From NCBI GenBank assembly GCA_023388075.1, contig JAEWGX010000010.1, forward strand, positions 1 through 59,154: a stretch of 59,154 nt of DNA, in the 5' to 3' direction. The stretch is from Pseudomonadota bacterium (lineage in GTDB: Bacteria; Pseudomonadota; Gammaproteobacteria; Burkholderiales; Burkholderiaceae_E). The position numbers and the translations under genes are program-made. The notes under the pieces were generated by a model, which did no database searches, was not told the origin of the DNA, and saw only the letters and a program-made list of their open reading frames with translations. This document shows positions 35,296 to 44,128 of this stretch, piece by piece. Position 1 is the stretch's first letter. Each line of letters starts with the position of its first letter.

Positions 35296-38200
35296 ATGCC
35301 GAATGCCCTGCCCGGGAGGGAATGCCGTGTGCCGGATGACTTGACCAATCTCGTCGCGACCGATCCTTGCGGTGCCTTCCCGGTGGTGGGCATCGGCGGG
35401 GGCGGCGGCGGCCTGAGCGCCCTGCTCGGCGTCCTGGAGCATCTTCCCGTCGATTGCGACATGGCCATCGTCGCCGTGCTGGACATGCCGGCGCGCGACG
35501 ACGACAGCGCGCTCTCCGTCATCGCGCGCAGTTCGGCGCTGCCGGTTGTGCCCGTGACCGGGGAGGCCACGATCGAGCGCGGCCGCGTCTACCTCGCGGC
35601 GCCAAGGCACGAACCGGAAATCCTCGCCGGCGTCATACGTACCGACCGGCGCGCGGCGGGCACCTACTCGATCGACCGCTTCTTCCGCGCGCTTGCCGAT
35701 GCATACCAGTCCCGCGCGATCGCGGTCGTGCTCTCGGGTGCCGGGTCCGACGGCGCGTCCGGCCTCGCACGCGTGCGTGAGCAGGGCGGAGTCACCCTCG
35801 CCCAATCGCCGCTCGATGCGGACCACGGGGCCATGCCGCGAGCCGCCATCGCCGCCGGCTCGGTGGATTTCGTGCTGCCGGCAGCCGACATCGCGCGTCG
35901 CCTGCTGGCGCTGGGCGACAGTCCGGGGCGGTGGCGCAGCGACCCCGCCAATGTCGAGGCCCGCGGCCAAGCCGACGACTCGCAGGCACTCGCGGACATC
36001 ATGGACGTCCTGCGGATGCGCACGCGGCACGACTTCAGCCACTACAAGCCAGCCACGCTGCTGCGCCGGATCGGCCGGCGTTTGCACCTGAACGGCCTGC
36101 CGGACCTCGCCGCGTATCGGGACCACCTGCGCGAGCACGCCGAGGAGACCGCGCCGCTGCTGCAGGACCTGCTGATCAGCGTGACCAGCTTCTTCCGCGA
36201 CCGGGCGGCGATGCAATCCCTCGAGCGCAACGTGCTGCCGTCCCTGCTGAAGGGCCGGTCCGCGGACGAACCGGTGCGGGTCTGGGTCGTCGGCTGCGCC
36301 ACGGGCGAGGAAGCCTGGTCGATCGCCATCATGCTGAGCGAGCAACTGGCGGCCCTGAGCGACCCGCCCGGCTGGCAGGTCTTCGCCACCGACATCGACG
36401 ACCGGGCGATCGCGGTGGCGCGCAATGGTCTCTATAGCGGCGCGATCGCGCAGGATGTCGGCCCCGAGCGGTTGCAGGCGTTCTTCACCCGCGAGGATGG
36501 CAGCTTCCGGGTCAAGGAGTCGCTGCGCGACAGCGTGCTCTTCGCCTCGCACAATGTCCTCAACGACGCGCCGTTCGCGCGGCTGGATCTGATCCTCTGC
36601 AGGAACCTGCTGATCTACCTGGAACGGGACGTGCAGGCGGAGATCATCGAGCGCCTGCGGCGGTCGTTGAAGCCCGGGGGGCACTTGTTCCTGGGCCTGT
36701 CCGAGACACCCGACAGCGTGCCGGGGGCCTTCACCCCGATCGACGAGAAGCATCGGATCTACCTGGCCGATGACGAGATGCTGACCCGGCGGCCAGCGAC
36801 GGGGTCAGGCAGGGCCGACCCGGCACTCGGCGCCGGCTCGCGCGCGCGGGCGAGCGTCCCGGAGGCAGCCAGCGAGGTCAGCGCCGAGCGCATGCATGCC
36901 AGCGTACTGCTCGATGCCTGCCCCGCCAGCGTGCTGGTCGATGCCAACCTGGACATCATCCACCTGGCGGCGGGCGCCGCGCGCTTCATGGTGCATCCGA
37001 CGGGCACGCCCTCCGCCAACCTGATGGCGAACGTCCATCCCGATCTGCGCCTGGAGCTGCGCGGTGCATTGATGGCCGCGGCGGAGTCCGGCAGGCCGGT
37101 CAAGGTCAGTCGGGTCCCGCTCGTCTGGGAGCAGAGCGGCCTGCAGGCAAGGGGCGCCGTGGACCTGCAGGTGCTGCCGGGCCGTGATCCGGAGAGCGGC
37201 GGGCAGATCATCGTCGTCGTGTTCGAGGACGCATCGCCGCGCGACGAAGGCGACGCGGATCCCGCGCTCGCCCAGGAGAACCGCCGGCTGCGCGAGCAGC
37301 TCGGCGCCACCATCGAGCGGTTCGACGCGTCCACCGAGGAGCTGAGGGCCTCCAACGCCGAGCTCGCGCGCATCAACGACGAGCTGCGACGGGCTACCGA
37401 AGAGCTGGCAACCCGCAAGGAAGAGCTGCAGTCGGCCAATGAGGAGCTGCTGGCGGTCAACCAGGAGATGAAGGCCAAGGTCGACGAGACCGTGCGCATC
37501 CAGGATGACCTGGTCAACCTGAGCGCGGCCGGTTCGGTGATCGCCCTGTTTCTCGACCGGGCGATGAACGTGAAGCGCTTCACTCCCGCGGCGGCGGAGC
37601 GCTTCGGTCTTTCGGCGAGCGCGCCGCAGTCGCTCGCCGACATCGCCGCCGCATTCGACGAGTCGCACCTCGTGGAGGATGCGAGCGAATCGTTCCAGGC
37701 GCTCAAGCCGATCGAGCGGTTCGTCCGCGAGCCCGGTGGCCGCAGCTACCTCGCGCGCATCCAGCCCTACCGGACACTGCGCGACAACATCGAGGGCGCC
37801 GTGCTGCACTTCGCGGACGTGACGCCGCTGCGCAACCTGCAGGAACGTCTCGACGACACGCTCGAGCTGCTGGAGCTGGGGGCCCAGGCGGCGGAGCGCC
37901 ACGCCGTAGTGACGCTCGACGAGCACGGCGGCATCCAATCGTGGCATGCGGACGCGGTCCGGATGTTCCGCCGCGACGGCGAACGCATGATCGGCGAGGC
38001 GTTCGAGGCGCTCTTCGCGACCGATGAGCGCCAGCGTGGACTGCCTCAGGCGACGCTGCGCGAGGCGCGCGATCGCGGCCGCGCCGAGGCCGACCTGGTC
38101 CTCCAGCGCGAGGACGGACACGCGTTCCCCGGACGCTGCATCGTCACCGCTCGGCGGCGCGACCCGCACCGCGGCTTCGTGGTGGCCATCCAGGATCGCT

Positions 38201-39387
38201 CCGACCAGCAGCGGATGCAGGATGCGCGCGACGAGATCGCGACCCGCGAGCAGACGCTCGCCTTCGAGCGCGACGCCTCGCGCCGCAACCAGGACGAATC
38301 GCTCGAGGCGCTCGCCTCCACGCTCAAGCGTCCCCTGAGCCTGATCCAGGTGAACGCGGAGATGCTCATGCGGTTGCCGGAGACCCGCAACATCCCGGTC
38401 GTGGGGAAGATGGCCGAGTCGATCGGCAAGGCGGTGGCGACGCAGGCGTCGGTGCTGGACGAGATGCAGGACCTGTCGCTCGCACGCACCGGTAAGCTGC
38501 CGCTGAAGATCCAGACCGTCTCGCTGCGCGAGCCGATCGAGGCGATCGTCAACGAGATGAAGGAGCGGGCGCACGCGCGATCGCTGGCGCTCGACTTCGA
38601 GGGACCCGGGGAGCCGCTGCTCGCGACCGCGGATCCGGCCCGCATCGCGCAGATGACGCGCATTCTGGTGCGCAACGCAATCCGGTTCACCGAGCAGGGT
38701 GCGATCGCGGTGCGCCTGTCGCGAGACGGCAGGCAGGCGCGGCTCACCGTGGCCGACACCGGGGCGGGCATCGCTCCGGAAAGCCTGGAGGCCGTCTTCG
38801 AGCCGTTCGACCGACCTTCCGTGCCGGGTCACCCGCGGCCTCAGCGCGGGCCGGGGATCGGGCTCGCGCTGGTGCGGGAGCTCGCGACGCTGCACGAGGG
38901 CCGGATCGTGGCGGATTCCGAGGGCCCCGGCCACGGGGCCACCTTCAACCTGTGGCTGCCGCTGGTGATGCCGGTCGAGACCGCGCCGACTCCGTCAGCC
39001 GGCGCCGACAATCCGCTCGCGGGCATGCGCATCGTTCTGGTGGACGACTCCACCGACCTGCTGAGCTCGTTCGGCGCCCTGCTTGGCCTGGAGGGGGCCA
39101 TCGTGGACACCTTCGACGACGCGCGCGCGGCGCTGGGCCACCTGCTGGAGAACGAGGCCGACCTGCTGATCTCCGATCTCGGCATGCCGGGGATGGACGG
39201 CTACCAGCTCGTCGAGGAGCTCCGCCGCCATCCCGCCTTGGCGGCCCTGCCGGCGATCGCGCTGACCGGCTACGGTCGCACCCGCGATCCCGCGCATGCC
39301 GTACGCGTGGGCTTCAACGCCCACACCACCAAGCCCGCGACGGTCGAAGAGGTGAAGAACATCGTCGCGCTGCTCAAGTCGCTGTGA
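35296..39387 (+). CDS. CheB-CheR-PAS-histidine kinase-receiver fusion with degenerate CheB and HisKA sites
   Basis: 1363 aa. Order: CheB-like (about 28-215), CheR (about 235-490), PAS-like (about 530-640), coiled coil (650-740), PAS-like (745-850), PAS (870-980), HisKA-like (995-1070), HATPase (1100-1220), receiver (1240-1360). CheR looks active: SFFRDRAAM, VGCATGEEAWS and CRNLLIYLERD. CheB does not: the nucleophile segment reads IGGGGGGL, with Gly36 for Ser, and there is no His near residues 55-75; only the Asp in GSDGASGL (Asp152) is kept. The H-box reads ASTLKRPLS with Ser1008 where His is expected. The ATPase keeps its N-box (VRNAIRF), DTGAGI and GPGIGLAL. The receiver Asp is in SDLGMPGMDG. 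So it probably senses and signals without standard autophosphorylation. ATG 35296. Confidence 0.9.
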   Translation: MPNALPGRECRVPDDLTNLVATDPCGAFPVVGIGGGGGGLSALLGVLEHLPVDCDMAIVAVLDMPARDDDSALSVIARSSALPVVPVTGEATIERGRVYLAAPRHEPEILAGVIRTDRRAAGTYSIDRFFRALADAYQSRAIAVVLSGAGSDGASGLARVREQGGVTLAQSPLDADHGAMPRAAIAAGSVDFVLPAADIARRLLALGDSPGRWRSDPANVEARGQADDSQALADIMDVLRMRTRHDFSHYKPATLLRRIGRRLHLNGLPDLAAYRDHLREHAEETAPLLQDLLISVTSFFRDRAAMQSLERNVLPSLLKGRSADEPVRVWVVGCATGEEAWSIAIMLSEQLAALSDPPGWQVFATDIDDRAIAVARNGLYSGAIAQDVGPERLQAFFTREDGSFRVKESLRDSVLFASHNVLNDAPFARLDLILCRNLLIYLERDVQAEIIERLRRSLKPGGHLFLGLSETPDSVPGAFTPIDEKHRIYLADDEMLTRRPATGSGRADPALGAGSRARASVPEAASEVSAERMHASVLLDACPASVLVDANLDIIHLAAGAARFMVHPTGTPSANLMANVHPDLRLELRGALMAAAESGRPVKVSRVPLVWEQSGLQARGAVDLQVLPGRDPESGGQIIVVVFEDASPRDEGDADPALAQENRRLREQLGATIERFDASTEELRASNAELARINDELRRATEELATRKEELQSANEELLAVNQEMKAKVDETVRIQDDLVNLSAAGSVIALFLDRAMNVKRFTPAAAERFGLSASAPQSLADIAAAFDESHLVEDASESFQALKPIERFVREPGGRSYLARIQPYRTLRDNIEGAVLHFADVTPLRNLQERLDDTLELLELGAQAAERHAVVTLDEHGGIQSWHADAVRMFRRDGERMIGEAFEALFATDERQRGLPQATLREARDRGRAEADLVLQREDGHAFPGRCIVTARRRDPHRGFVVAIQDRSDQQRMQDARDEIATREQTLAFERDASRRNQDESLEALASTLKRPLSLIQVNAEMLMRLPETRNIPVVGKMAESIGKAVATQASVLDEMQDLSLARTGKLPLKIQTVSLREPIEAIVNEMKERAHARSLALDFEGPGEPLLATADPARIAQMTRILVRNAIRFTEQGAIAVRLSRDGRQARLTVADTGAGIAPESLEAVFEPFDRPSVPGHPRPQRGPGIGLALVRELATLHEGRIVADSEGPGHGATFNLWLPLVMPVETAPTPSAGADNPLAGMRIVLVDDSTDLLSSFGALLGLEGAIVDTFDDARAALGHLLENEADLLISDLGMPGMDGYQLVEELRRHPALAALPAIALTGYGRTRDPAHAVRVGFNAHTTKPATVEEVKNIVALLKSL

Positions 39388-39393
39388 CCCGGC

Positions 39394-40407
39394 TCAGATC
39401 ACGACGACCCGATTGCGTCCTTCCTTCTTCGCCTCGTAGAGGGCCTTGTCGGCGCGACGCAGGAGCTCCCGCGGGGACTCGCCGCGCTCGAGCGTGGAGA
39501 TGCCTACCGAGACGGTGATGGCCACCGGGTCCGAGTCGCCGGTGAAGTCGCTGATGCGGCGTCGCTCGATGATGCGCCGGATGTACTCGCCCACTGTCTC
39601 GGCGCCGTGGCTTCCGGTCTCGGGCAGGAGCACGGCGAACTCGTCGCCGCCGAACCGGGCGGCCACGTCCCTGCCCTTGATCGACGACTTGATCGCCTGG
39701 CTGACCGACTGGATCACCTGGTCGCCGAAGACGTGGCCGTGCAGATCATTGACCCCCTTGAACTCGTCGATGTCGACCAGCAGCAGGGACAACGGCTCCC
39801 CATCCGCGGTCGCCTTGGCGACCAGCGACTCCAGCGACGCGTCGAAACGCCTGCGGTTGAACAGGCCCGAGAGCGCGTCGATGTAGACCTCCGCGCGGAT
39901 CTGGGCCAGGTCCTCGGAAAGCTGCTTCACCCGCGCTTCGCTTTCCTGCAGCCGGGACTGCACCCGCGCGAGCTCCTCGCCCGACTGCCGCGCCCGCTCG
40001 GCGATCTCGCGCACGCACTGGTCGAACGCCTCCGGCGTGAGCGGCCGCGCGGCCCGTTCGGTGAAGGCCTCCAGCTGCCCGGCGAATCGGCCGGTCTGGT
40101 CACTTGCGTCGTCGATCGCGTCCGACATGCTGTCGAGCGCCTGCAGGATCGCGGCCTGGGCGTTGTAGAGAATCCGCTGCCGGGGACTCATCAGGCAGTG
40201 CCGGTAGAGCTCGTCGGTCGCCGGACGGCTGAGCCGCGCCCCTTCGGCGATGACCTGCTCGACCCGATCGCAAAGGCGCTTGTCGCCGCGGGTCACGTAC
40301 TCGTACCAGACGGTGTACGTGAGCGGGCGATAGTCTTCCGCATGCGCCGTCATGAGCCGAAGCACCTGGCGCAGGACGTCCACGTTGGAGAGAGTGGTAG
40401 CGTTCAT
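39394..40407 (-). CDS. Diguanylate cyclase (GGDEF) with N-terminal helical region
   Basis: 337 aa. Residues 1-110 are helical and resemble regions upstream of GGDEF in other cyclases; about 130-170 is a coiled coil (GEELARVQSRLQESEARVKQLSEDLAQIRAE). The GGDEF domain follows: DALSGLFNRRRFD, LLVDIDEFKGVNDLHGH, and the active site RFGGDEFAVLLPE. The residue three before the I-site Asp is Lys (KGRDVAARF), not the Arg of the RxxD product-inhibition site. It makes cyclic di-GMP. It has no membrane helix. It converges with the CheB-CheR-kinase gene with 6 bp between. Confidence 0.93.
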   Translation of the reverse strand: MNATTLSNVDVLRQVLRLMTAHAEDYRPLTYTVWYEYVTRGDKRLCDRVEQVIAEGARLSRPATDELYRHCLMSPRQRILYNAQAAILQALDSMSDAIDDASDQTGRFAGQLEAFTERAARPLTPEAFDQCVREIAERARQSGEELARVQSRLQESEARVKQLSEDLAQIRAEVYIDALSGLFNRRRFDASLESLVAKATADGEPLSLLLVDIDEFKGVNDLHGHVFGDQVIQSVSQAIKSSIKGRDVAARFGGDEFAVLLPETGSHGAETVGEYIRRIIERRRISDFTGDSDPVAITVSVGISTLERGESPRELLRRADKALYEAKKEGRNRVVVI

Positions 40408-40777
40408 GACGGTCCCGGGAGGAGCGACCCGGTCGACATGCTAGCGGTCGCCGACGCCGCGCGGAGACCGGCGTCGCCGGCTTGCCACGCGTCTATCGTC
40501 TGGTCGTCACCAAAGACACAAATTGACGCAATTTTGCTCAACAAGATCACCTGCGCCGGTGGTAGCGACGACTTGGACGCGGCTCGGACGGCGACATCGC
40601 AGCCCGCCGAGCCGCGACCCGCCGACCACCGGCATGCGGCTCGTCGCTCGTGGTCGCTGACACGTTGCGTTGCATGCCGATCCCCTGCGCGGCTATAGCC
40701 GGAAACCGGCCAAGAGAACCTGAGAAGACAGGCACGCGCCTCGCCTACAGTCGAGAGTTCTCCGAATCTCTCTTCCT
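40408..40777. other. 370-bp divergent intergenic region with AT-rich patch and palindromes
   Basis: Holds the promoters of the GGDEF and GT14 genes. An AT-rich patch (about 40515-40545) includes the perfect palindrome AATTG-ACG-CAATT (40521-40533). Nearer the GT14 gene there is CGGCTATAGCCG (40690-40701), a perfect 12-bp palindrome, followed by CCGGAAACCGG. Short open frames here have no coding look. I find no RNA gene. Confidence 0.55.
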
Positions 40778-41764
40778 ATGGCGGCAATGAGACTGGCTTT
40801 TGGAATCCTCTGCGCTCCCGAAGCGCCGGACGTGGTGAGGCAATTGGTGGCATCGCTCGGAGACGAGGATCCCATTCTGGTTCATCATGATCCCTCCAAG
40901 CAGCCCGCCTTCTCGCTGGCCGGAACCCGCGCCTGGATGGTGCCGGACCCGGTGCAGACCGGCTGGGGCACGCCCGGACTGCCGCAGGCGATCTTTCACC
41001 TGATCCGTTGCGCGCTGGAGCGGGAATCGTTCGACTACTTCCAGTTGCTGAGCGGCACCTGCCTGCCCCTGCGCCCGATTCCAGAGCTCAAGCGCTACCT
41101 GGCCGCGCGGCGCGCGCCGGTGCATGCGGACCTCGTCAACCTGGACCAGGACGAGCGCGTCCTGATGAGCCACGGTCATCGTGTCTTTTGCCGAGACCAG
41201 ACGCTGGCCGCCCGGATCCTGGGTCGCTCCAGGCGCTGGTACCTCGGCGAGGACCCAGTGACCGTCCAGGAAGCCAACCTGGGCATCCACGAGCGCCCCC
41301 GGGGAAGCACCCAGCTGACCGCGCTCCAGTGGCTGGGCAAGCAGGTGCACGCCGCCGCGCGGGTGGGCCTGCTCGACAGCCATCCCTTCCACGGCGACAC
41401 GGCCCCCTTTGTGGGCAGCCTCTGGTTCTGCCTGCGGCGCGACGCCTGCGAGTATCTCGTCCGGCAGGAGCACGAGAATGCCTTCGTACCGTACCTTTAC
41501 GACCTCAAGGTATGCGACGAGATCCTTTTTCCCACCCTGCTCGGCAATTCCGGCTTCTCGGTGGCGCCGTCAAACCACCTGGTGAACGAGTTCATCGGCG
41601 CGCATCCTCGGGTCTTCGACGAACGCGATCGTGCGCTGCTCGCGACCAGCGACCGGTTCTTTGCGCGCAAGTTCGCCGCACGGGCGGACGACCCGCTGCG
41701 CGAGGCCGTCCTGGGCCGGCTGGACCGGCGCGAGGCTGCCACATCGGCCGCCACCACCGCCTGA
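40778..41764 (+). CDS. Core-2/I-branching-type beta-1,6-N-acetylglucosaminyltransferase-like protein (GT14)
   Basis: 328 aa, no signal peptide or membrane helix. The N-terminal half carries GT14-like features: AFGILCAPEAPDVVRQLVASL, ILVHHDPSKQP, GWGTPGLPQAIFHLIRCAL and FDYFQLLSGTCLPLRP, like the YFxLLSGxDxPL core of the family. A C-terminal LVNEFIGAHPRVF follows. Bacterial members often act on exopolysaccharide or capsule sugars; donor and acceptor cannot be read. Starts at ATG 40778 or MRLAFG at 40787. The next gene, a phospholipid methyltransferase-like, follows after 100 bp. Confidence 0.8.
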   Translation: MAAMRLAFGILCAPEAPDVVRQLVASLGDEDPILVHHDPSKQPAFSLAGTRAWMVPDPVQTGWGTPGLPQAIFHLIRCALERESFDYFQLLSGTCLPLRPIPELKRYLAARRAPVHADLVNLDQDERVLMSHGHRVFCRDQTLAARILGRSRRWYLGEDPVTVQEANLGIHERPRGSTQLTALQWLGKQVHAAARVGLLDSHPFHGDTAPFVGSLWFCLRRDACEYLVRQEHENAFVPYLYDLKVCDEILFPTLLGNSGFSVAPSNHLVNEFIGAHPRVFDERDRALLATSDRFFARKFAARADDPLREAVLGRLDRREAATSAATTA

Positions 41765-41864
41765 TACCACTTGCCGCTTCAGCGGCCCCGCGACAAGCCC
41801 GGCCGGCCGCGCGGGCATCCCGGTTGCACCGCAGTAACATCCAGGACAACGACAGGAGAACGGG

Positions 41865-42566
41865 ATGAGGGAGAGCGGCAGCGCACGCGCCGAAACCGGG
41901 CAGACCCAATGGCAGGGCAACGACACCGCCGGAGTCGATGCGCGGGAGCCGACCGAAGCGGGTATCGTGCGAACCTACGACCGGTTCGCGCCGCTCTACG
42001 ACAAGATTTTCGGGCGAGTGCTCGAGCCTGGCCGCAAGCTGCTCGCCCAGGCGCTGACCGCGCTCAATCCGCCTTCGGCGCTCGAGGTCGGGGTGGGTAC
42101 CGGCCTCACGCTGGCCGGCTACCCAGCTTCCACCCGTCTGGCGGGGATCGACTTCTCGCCCGACATGCTGGAGCGCGCGCAGCGCCGGTCGGCGGCCCTT
42201 GCCGGACGGGACATCAGGCTCCAGGTGATGAACGCCGAGCGGATGGACTTCCCGGACAACAGCTTCGACTGCGTAACCGTGCCGTACGTCCTCTCGGTCA
42301 CGCCCAATCCGCCGCGGCTGGTGCATGAGATCCGCCGGGTCTGCAAGCCCGATGGCGTCATCATCATCCTGAATCACTTCAGCGGCAGCGGGTTCTGGTG
42401 GCTGATGGAGCGCGCGGTGCGCTCCGCGGCCGAGCACGTCGGCTTCCGCTCCGACTTCGACTACCAGAGGCACATCCTCGCCTATGACTGGGAAGTGGTC
42501 TCGGCGCAGAAGGTGAATCTCTTCGGACTGTCGCGACTGGTGGTCCTGCGCAATCGCAAGGACTGA
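41865..42566 (+). CDS. SAM-dependent methyltransferase, PmtA-like (phosphatidylethanolamine N-methyltransferase)
   Basis: 233 aa. Class I methyltransferase: IVRTYDRFAPLYDKIFG near the N-terminus, motif I LEVGVGTGLTL, post-I GIDFSPDMLERAQRR, motif II CVTVPYVLSVTPNPPRLVHEIRRV and PDGVIIILNH. YDRFAPLYDKIFGRVLEPGR is typical of the Rhodobacter-type PmtA that converts phosphatidylethanolamine stepwise to phosphatidylcholine at the membrane; UbiE-like quinone methylation is the alternative. No membrane helix. ATG with GGAG about 9 nt upstream. Confidence 0.75.
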   Translation: MRESGSARAETGQTQWQGNDTAGVDAREPTEAGIVRTYDRFAPLYDKIFGRVLEPGRKLLAQALTALNPPSALEVGVGTGLTLAGYPASTRLAGIDFSPDMLERAQRRSAALAGRDIRLQVMNAERMDFPDNSFDCVTVPYVLSVTPNPPRLVHEIRRVCKPDGVIIILNHFSGSGFWWLMERAVRSAAEHVGFRSDFDYQRHILAYDWEVVSAQKVNLFGLSRLVVLRNRKD

Positions 42567-42592
42567 TCCGGCGCGGGCCGGGCAGCGCGGAC

Positions 42593-43375
42593 CTACCGGC
42601 CCTTGAATATCGGCTCGGTCTTGTTGATGAAGGCTTCGGTGCCGATCCGGAAGTCCTCGGTGTTGAAGCAGTTGTAGCTTTCCTCCAGCTCGGCGTCGGA
42701 GAGCGGCTTGGAGAAGCCGAGCCGGCCCACGAACTTCTTGTGCCAGCGGGCAACGAGCGGCGCGCCTTCGGCGATCGCGGCCGACGATTCCCGGATGCCG
42801 TCGTCGAAGTCCGCCAACGGCAGGACGCGATTCACCAGGCCCATTTCCCGGGCGCGGCCGGCACCGAAGACCCGGCCCTCCAGCAGGATCTCCTTCGCGT
42901 TCGCCGGTCCGACCAGTCGCACCAGCGGTTGCAGCTCCGTGTAGCTGACGACCAACCCGAGCCGTTTCACGGGGATGCCGAAGCGCGAATCGTCCGTGCA
43001 CAGACGCAGGTCACAGACCGTGGCGAGCTCGAGCCCGCCGCCCACGCAGAGGCCGCGGATCGCGGCGACGACCGGATGGCGGCAGGTCCCGACCGCGGTC
43101 AGCGCGCCGTTCACCAGCTTGGCGTAGCGGCGCGCCTGGCCGGCATCCCTGCGCACTTCGGGAAACTCCGCGATATCTGCGCCCACGCTGAAGGCCTTGC
43201 CGCCGGCACCCGAGAGCACGATGCAGCGCAGGCTCTCGTCGGCATCGAGCTCCGAGAAGAGACGGTCGATCTCCTGCCACATCCCGGTAGAGAGACAGTT
43301 GTGCTTGTCGGGGCGGTCCAGCGTCACCTGCGCGATGCTGCCTCGCCGCTCGACGCGTATCGATGGATGGCTCAT
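42593..43375 (-). CDS. Enoyl-CoA hydratase/isomerase family protein
   Basis: 260 aa from the ATG at 43375; the frame continues to 43780 but into the divergent CBS gene. Crotonase fold with oxyanion hole SGAGGKAFSVGADIAEF and RGLCVGGGLELATVCDLRL, then FGIPVKRLGLVVSYTELQPLVRLVG. The first catalytic Glu of hydratases (in this alignment near GGGLEL) is kept; the second Glu position is occupied by a VVSYTE stretch, so hydratase, isomerase or another crotonase reaction is possible. C-terminal FINKTEPIFKGR is the usual end. Probably fatty or aromatic acid catabolism. Confidence 0.88.
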   Translation of the reverse strand: MSHPSIRVERRGSIAQVTLDRPDKHNCLSTGMWQEIDRLFSELDADESLRCIVLSGAGGKAFSVGADIAEFPEVRRDAGQARRYAKLVNGALTAVGTCRHPVVAAIRGLCVGGGLELATVCDLRLCTDDSRFGIPVKRLGLVVSYTELQPLVRLVGPANAKEILLEGRVFGAGRAREMGLVNRVLPLADFDDGIRESSAAIAEGAPLVARWHKKFVGRLGFSKPLSDAELEESYNCFNTEDFRIGTEAFINKTEPIFKGR

Positions 43376-43386
43376 GACCGCTCCGG

Positions 43387-43414
43387 TTGCACCGTCGACA
43401 GTGGTGACTATACT
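43387..43414 (+). promoter_or_regulatory. Candidate sigma70 promoter of the CBS gene
   Basis: TTGCAC (43387-43392), 16 bp, TATACT (43409-43414; 5 of 6 to TATAAT). It leads to the ATG at 43440. It overlaps the 5' leader of the divergent hydratase gene, whose start is at 43375. The -35 is weak, so medium-low confidence. Confidence 0.45.
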
Positions 43415-43439
43415 GGTTTCGGCGGGAAGGGAGGCAGGA

Positions 43440-43883
43440 ATGCTGGTATCGCAGATGATCGGGAAGGCGCGGGAACGCCTCGCGACGATCCGGTGGGATT
43501 CGCCGGTGCGCGCCGCGGCCGCGCTGATGTCAAAGCCGCACGTGGAGCTGGTCGTCGTCTGCGACTCGCACGGCAAGATGGTCGGCGTGCTGGCCAAGAC
43601 GGACATCGTTGGCCAGATCAGTTCCTGCGCCGGCAACAGCTGCATCACCGGCGTGGATGCGATCATGACGCGACAAGTCGTCGCGTGCCGTGAGCGGGAT
43701 TGGGTCGAGGACGCCTGGGCCCGCATGAAGGAGCACGGCCTGCCGCGCCTGCCGGTCGTCGATGGCGAGGATCGGCCCATCGGGATACTCTACGCCCGTG
43801 ATGTCCTGCAGGCGATGCTGTCGAAGGCAGAAGACCAGGAGTCCCTGTTGAGGGACTACGTGATGGGCATCGGCTACCGCTGA
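43440..43883 (+). CDS. CBS-domain pair protein
   Basis: 147 aa from the ATG at 43440, chosen because AGGGAGG lies 5 nt upstream; ATG 43374 is in frame but has no such site and precedes the likely promoter. Two CBS motifs (about 18-70 and 75-140): VVVCDSHGKMVGVLAKTDIVGQI and RLPVVDGEDRPIGILYARDVLQAML. Such small proteins bind adenosine nucleotides and regulate a partner. No other domain is present. Divergent from the hydratase gene. The partner is unknown. Confidence 0.88.
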   Translation: MLVSQMIGKARERLATIRWDSPVRAAAALMSKPHVELVVVCDSHGKMVGVLAKTDIVGQISSCAGNSCITGVDAIMTRQVVACRERDWVEDAWARMKEHGLPRLPVVDGEDRPIGILYARDVLQAMLSKAEDQESLLRDYVMGIGYR

Positions 43884-43899
43884 GCGCCCGCCAGCAACC

Positions 43900-44076
43900 T
43901 CACGGACGCATCACCTGCGAGAGCGATTCCGGAGGCACCTTGCCAGCGCGCAGGTGATCCGCCAGGCTGCCGCTCACCCGCAGGTACCAGTCGGCCGGGA
44001 GATCGCAACCGTCCTGGTCGAGCGCGATCATCCGGGTCCCCAGCGGAAGCTCCTGCTGGCGGGCGACGACCGGCAT
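43900..44076 (-). CDS. Small hypothetical protein next to a LexA box
   Basis: 58 aa from the ATG at 44076 (MPVVARQQELPLG). Composition is protein-like (IALDQDGCDLPADWYLRVSG, then SLADHLRAGKVPPESLS), with no signal peptide or known domain. A weak GAGG lies about 11 nt upstream. The frame is open further upstream but through the LexA box. The start is 55 bp from that box, so it might be a second SOS-controlled gene. It converges with the CBS gene 16 bp away. Reality of the gene is not certain. Confidence 0.5.
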   Translation of the reverse strand: MPVVARQQELPLGTRMIALDQDGCDLPADWYLRVSGSLADHLRAGKVPPESLSQVMRP

Positions 44077-44128
44077 GATCGCGGTCGCCTCGTCGACCGG
44101 CGCTGCTCTCGGGAAGCCTTGAAAGCGC

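Noticed and set aside
36805..38934. 709-aa open frame antisense to the CheB-CheR-kinase fusion
   Set aside because: Shadow of a strongly supported gene.
42593..43780. 395-residue version of the hydratase starting at 43780
   Set aside because: The added N-terminal part overlaps the CBS gene, which has a strong ribosome binding site; crotonase homology begins at 43375.
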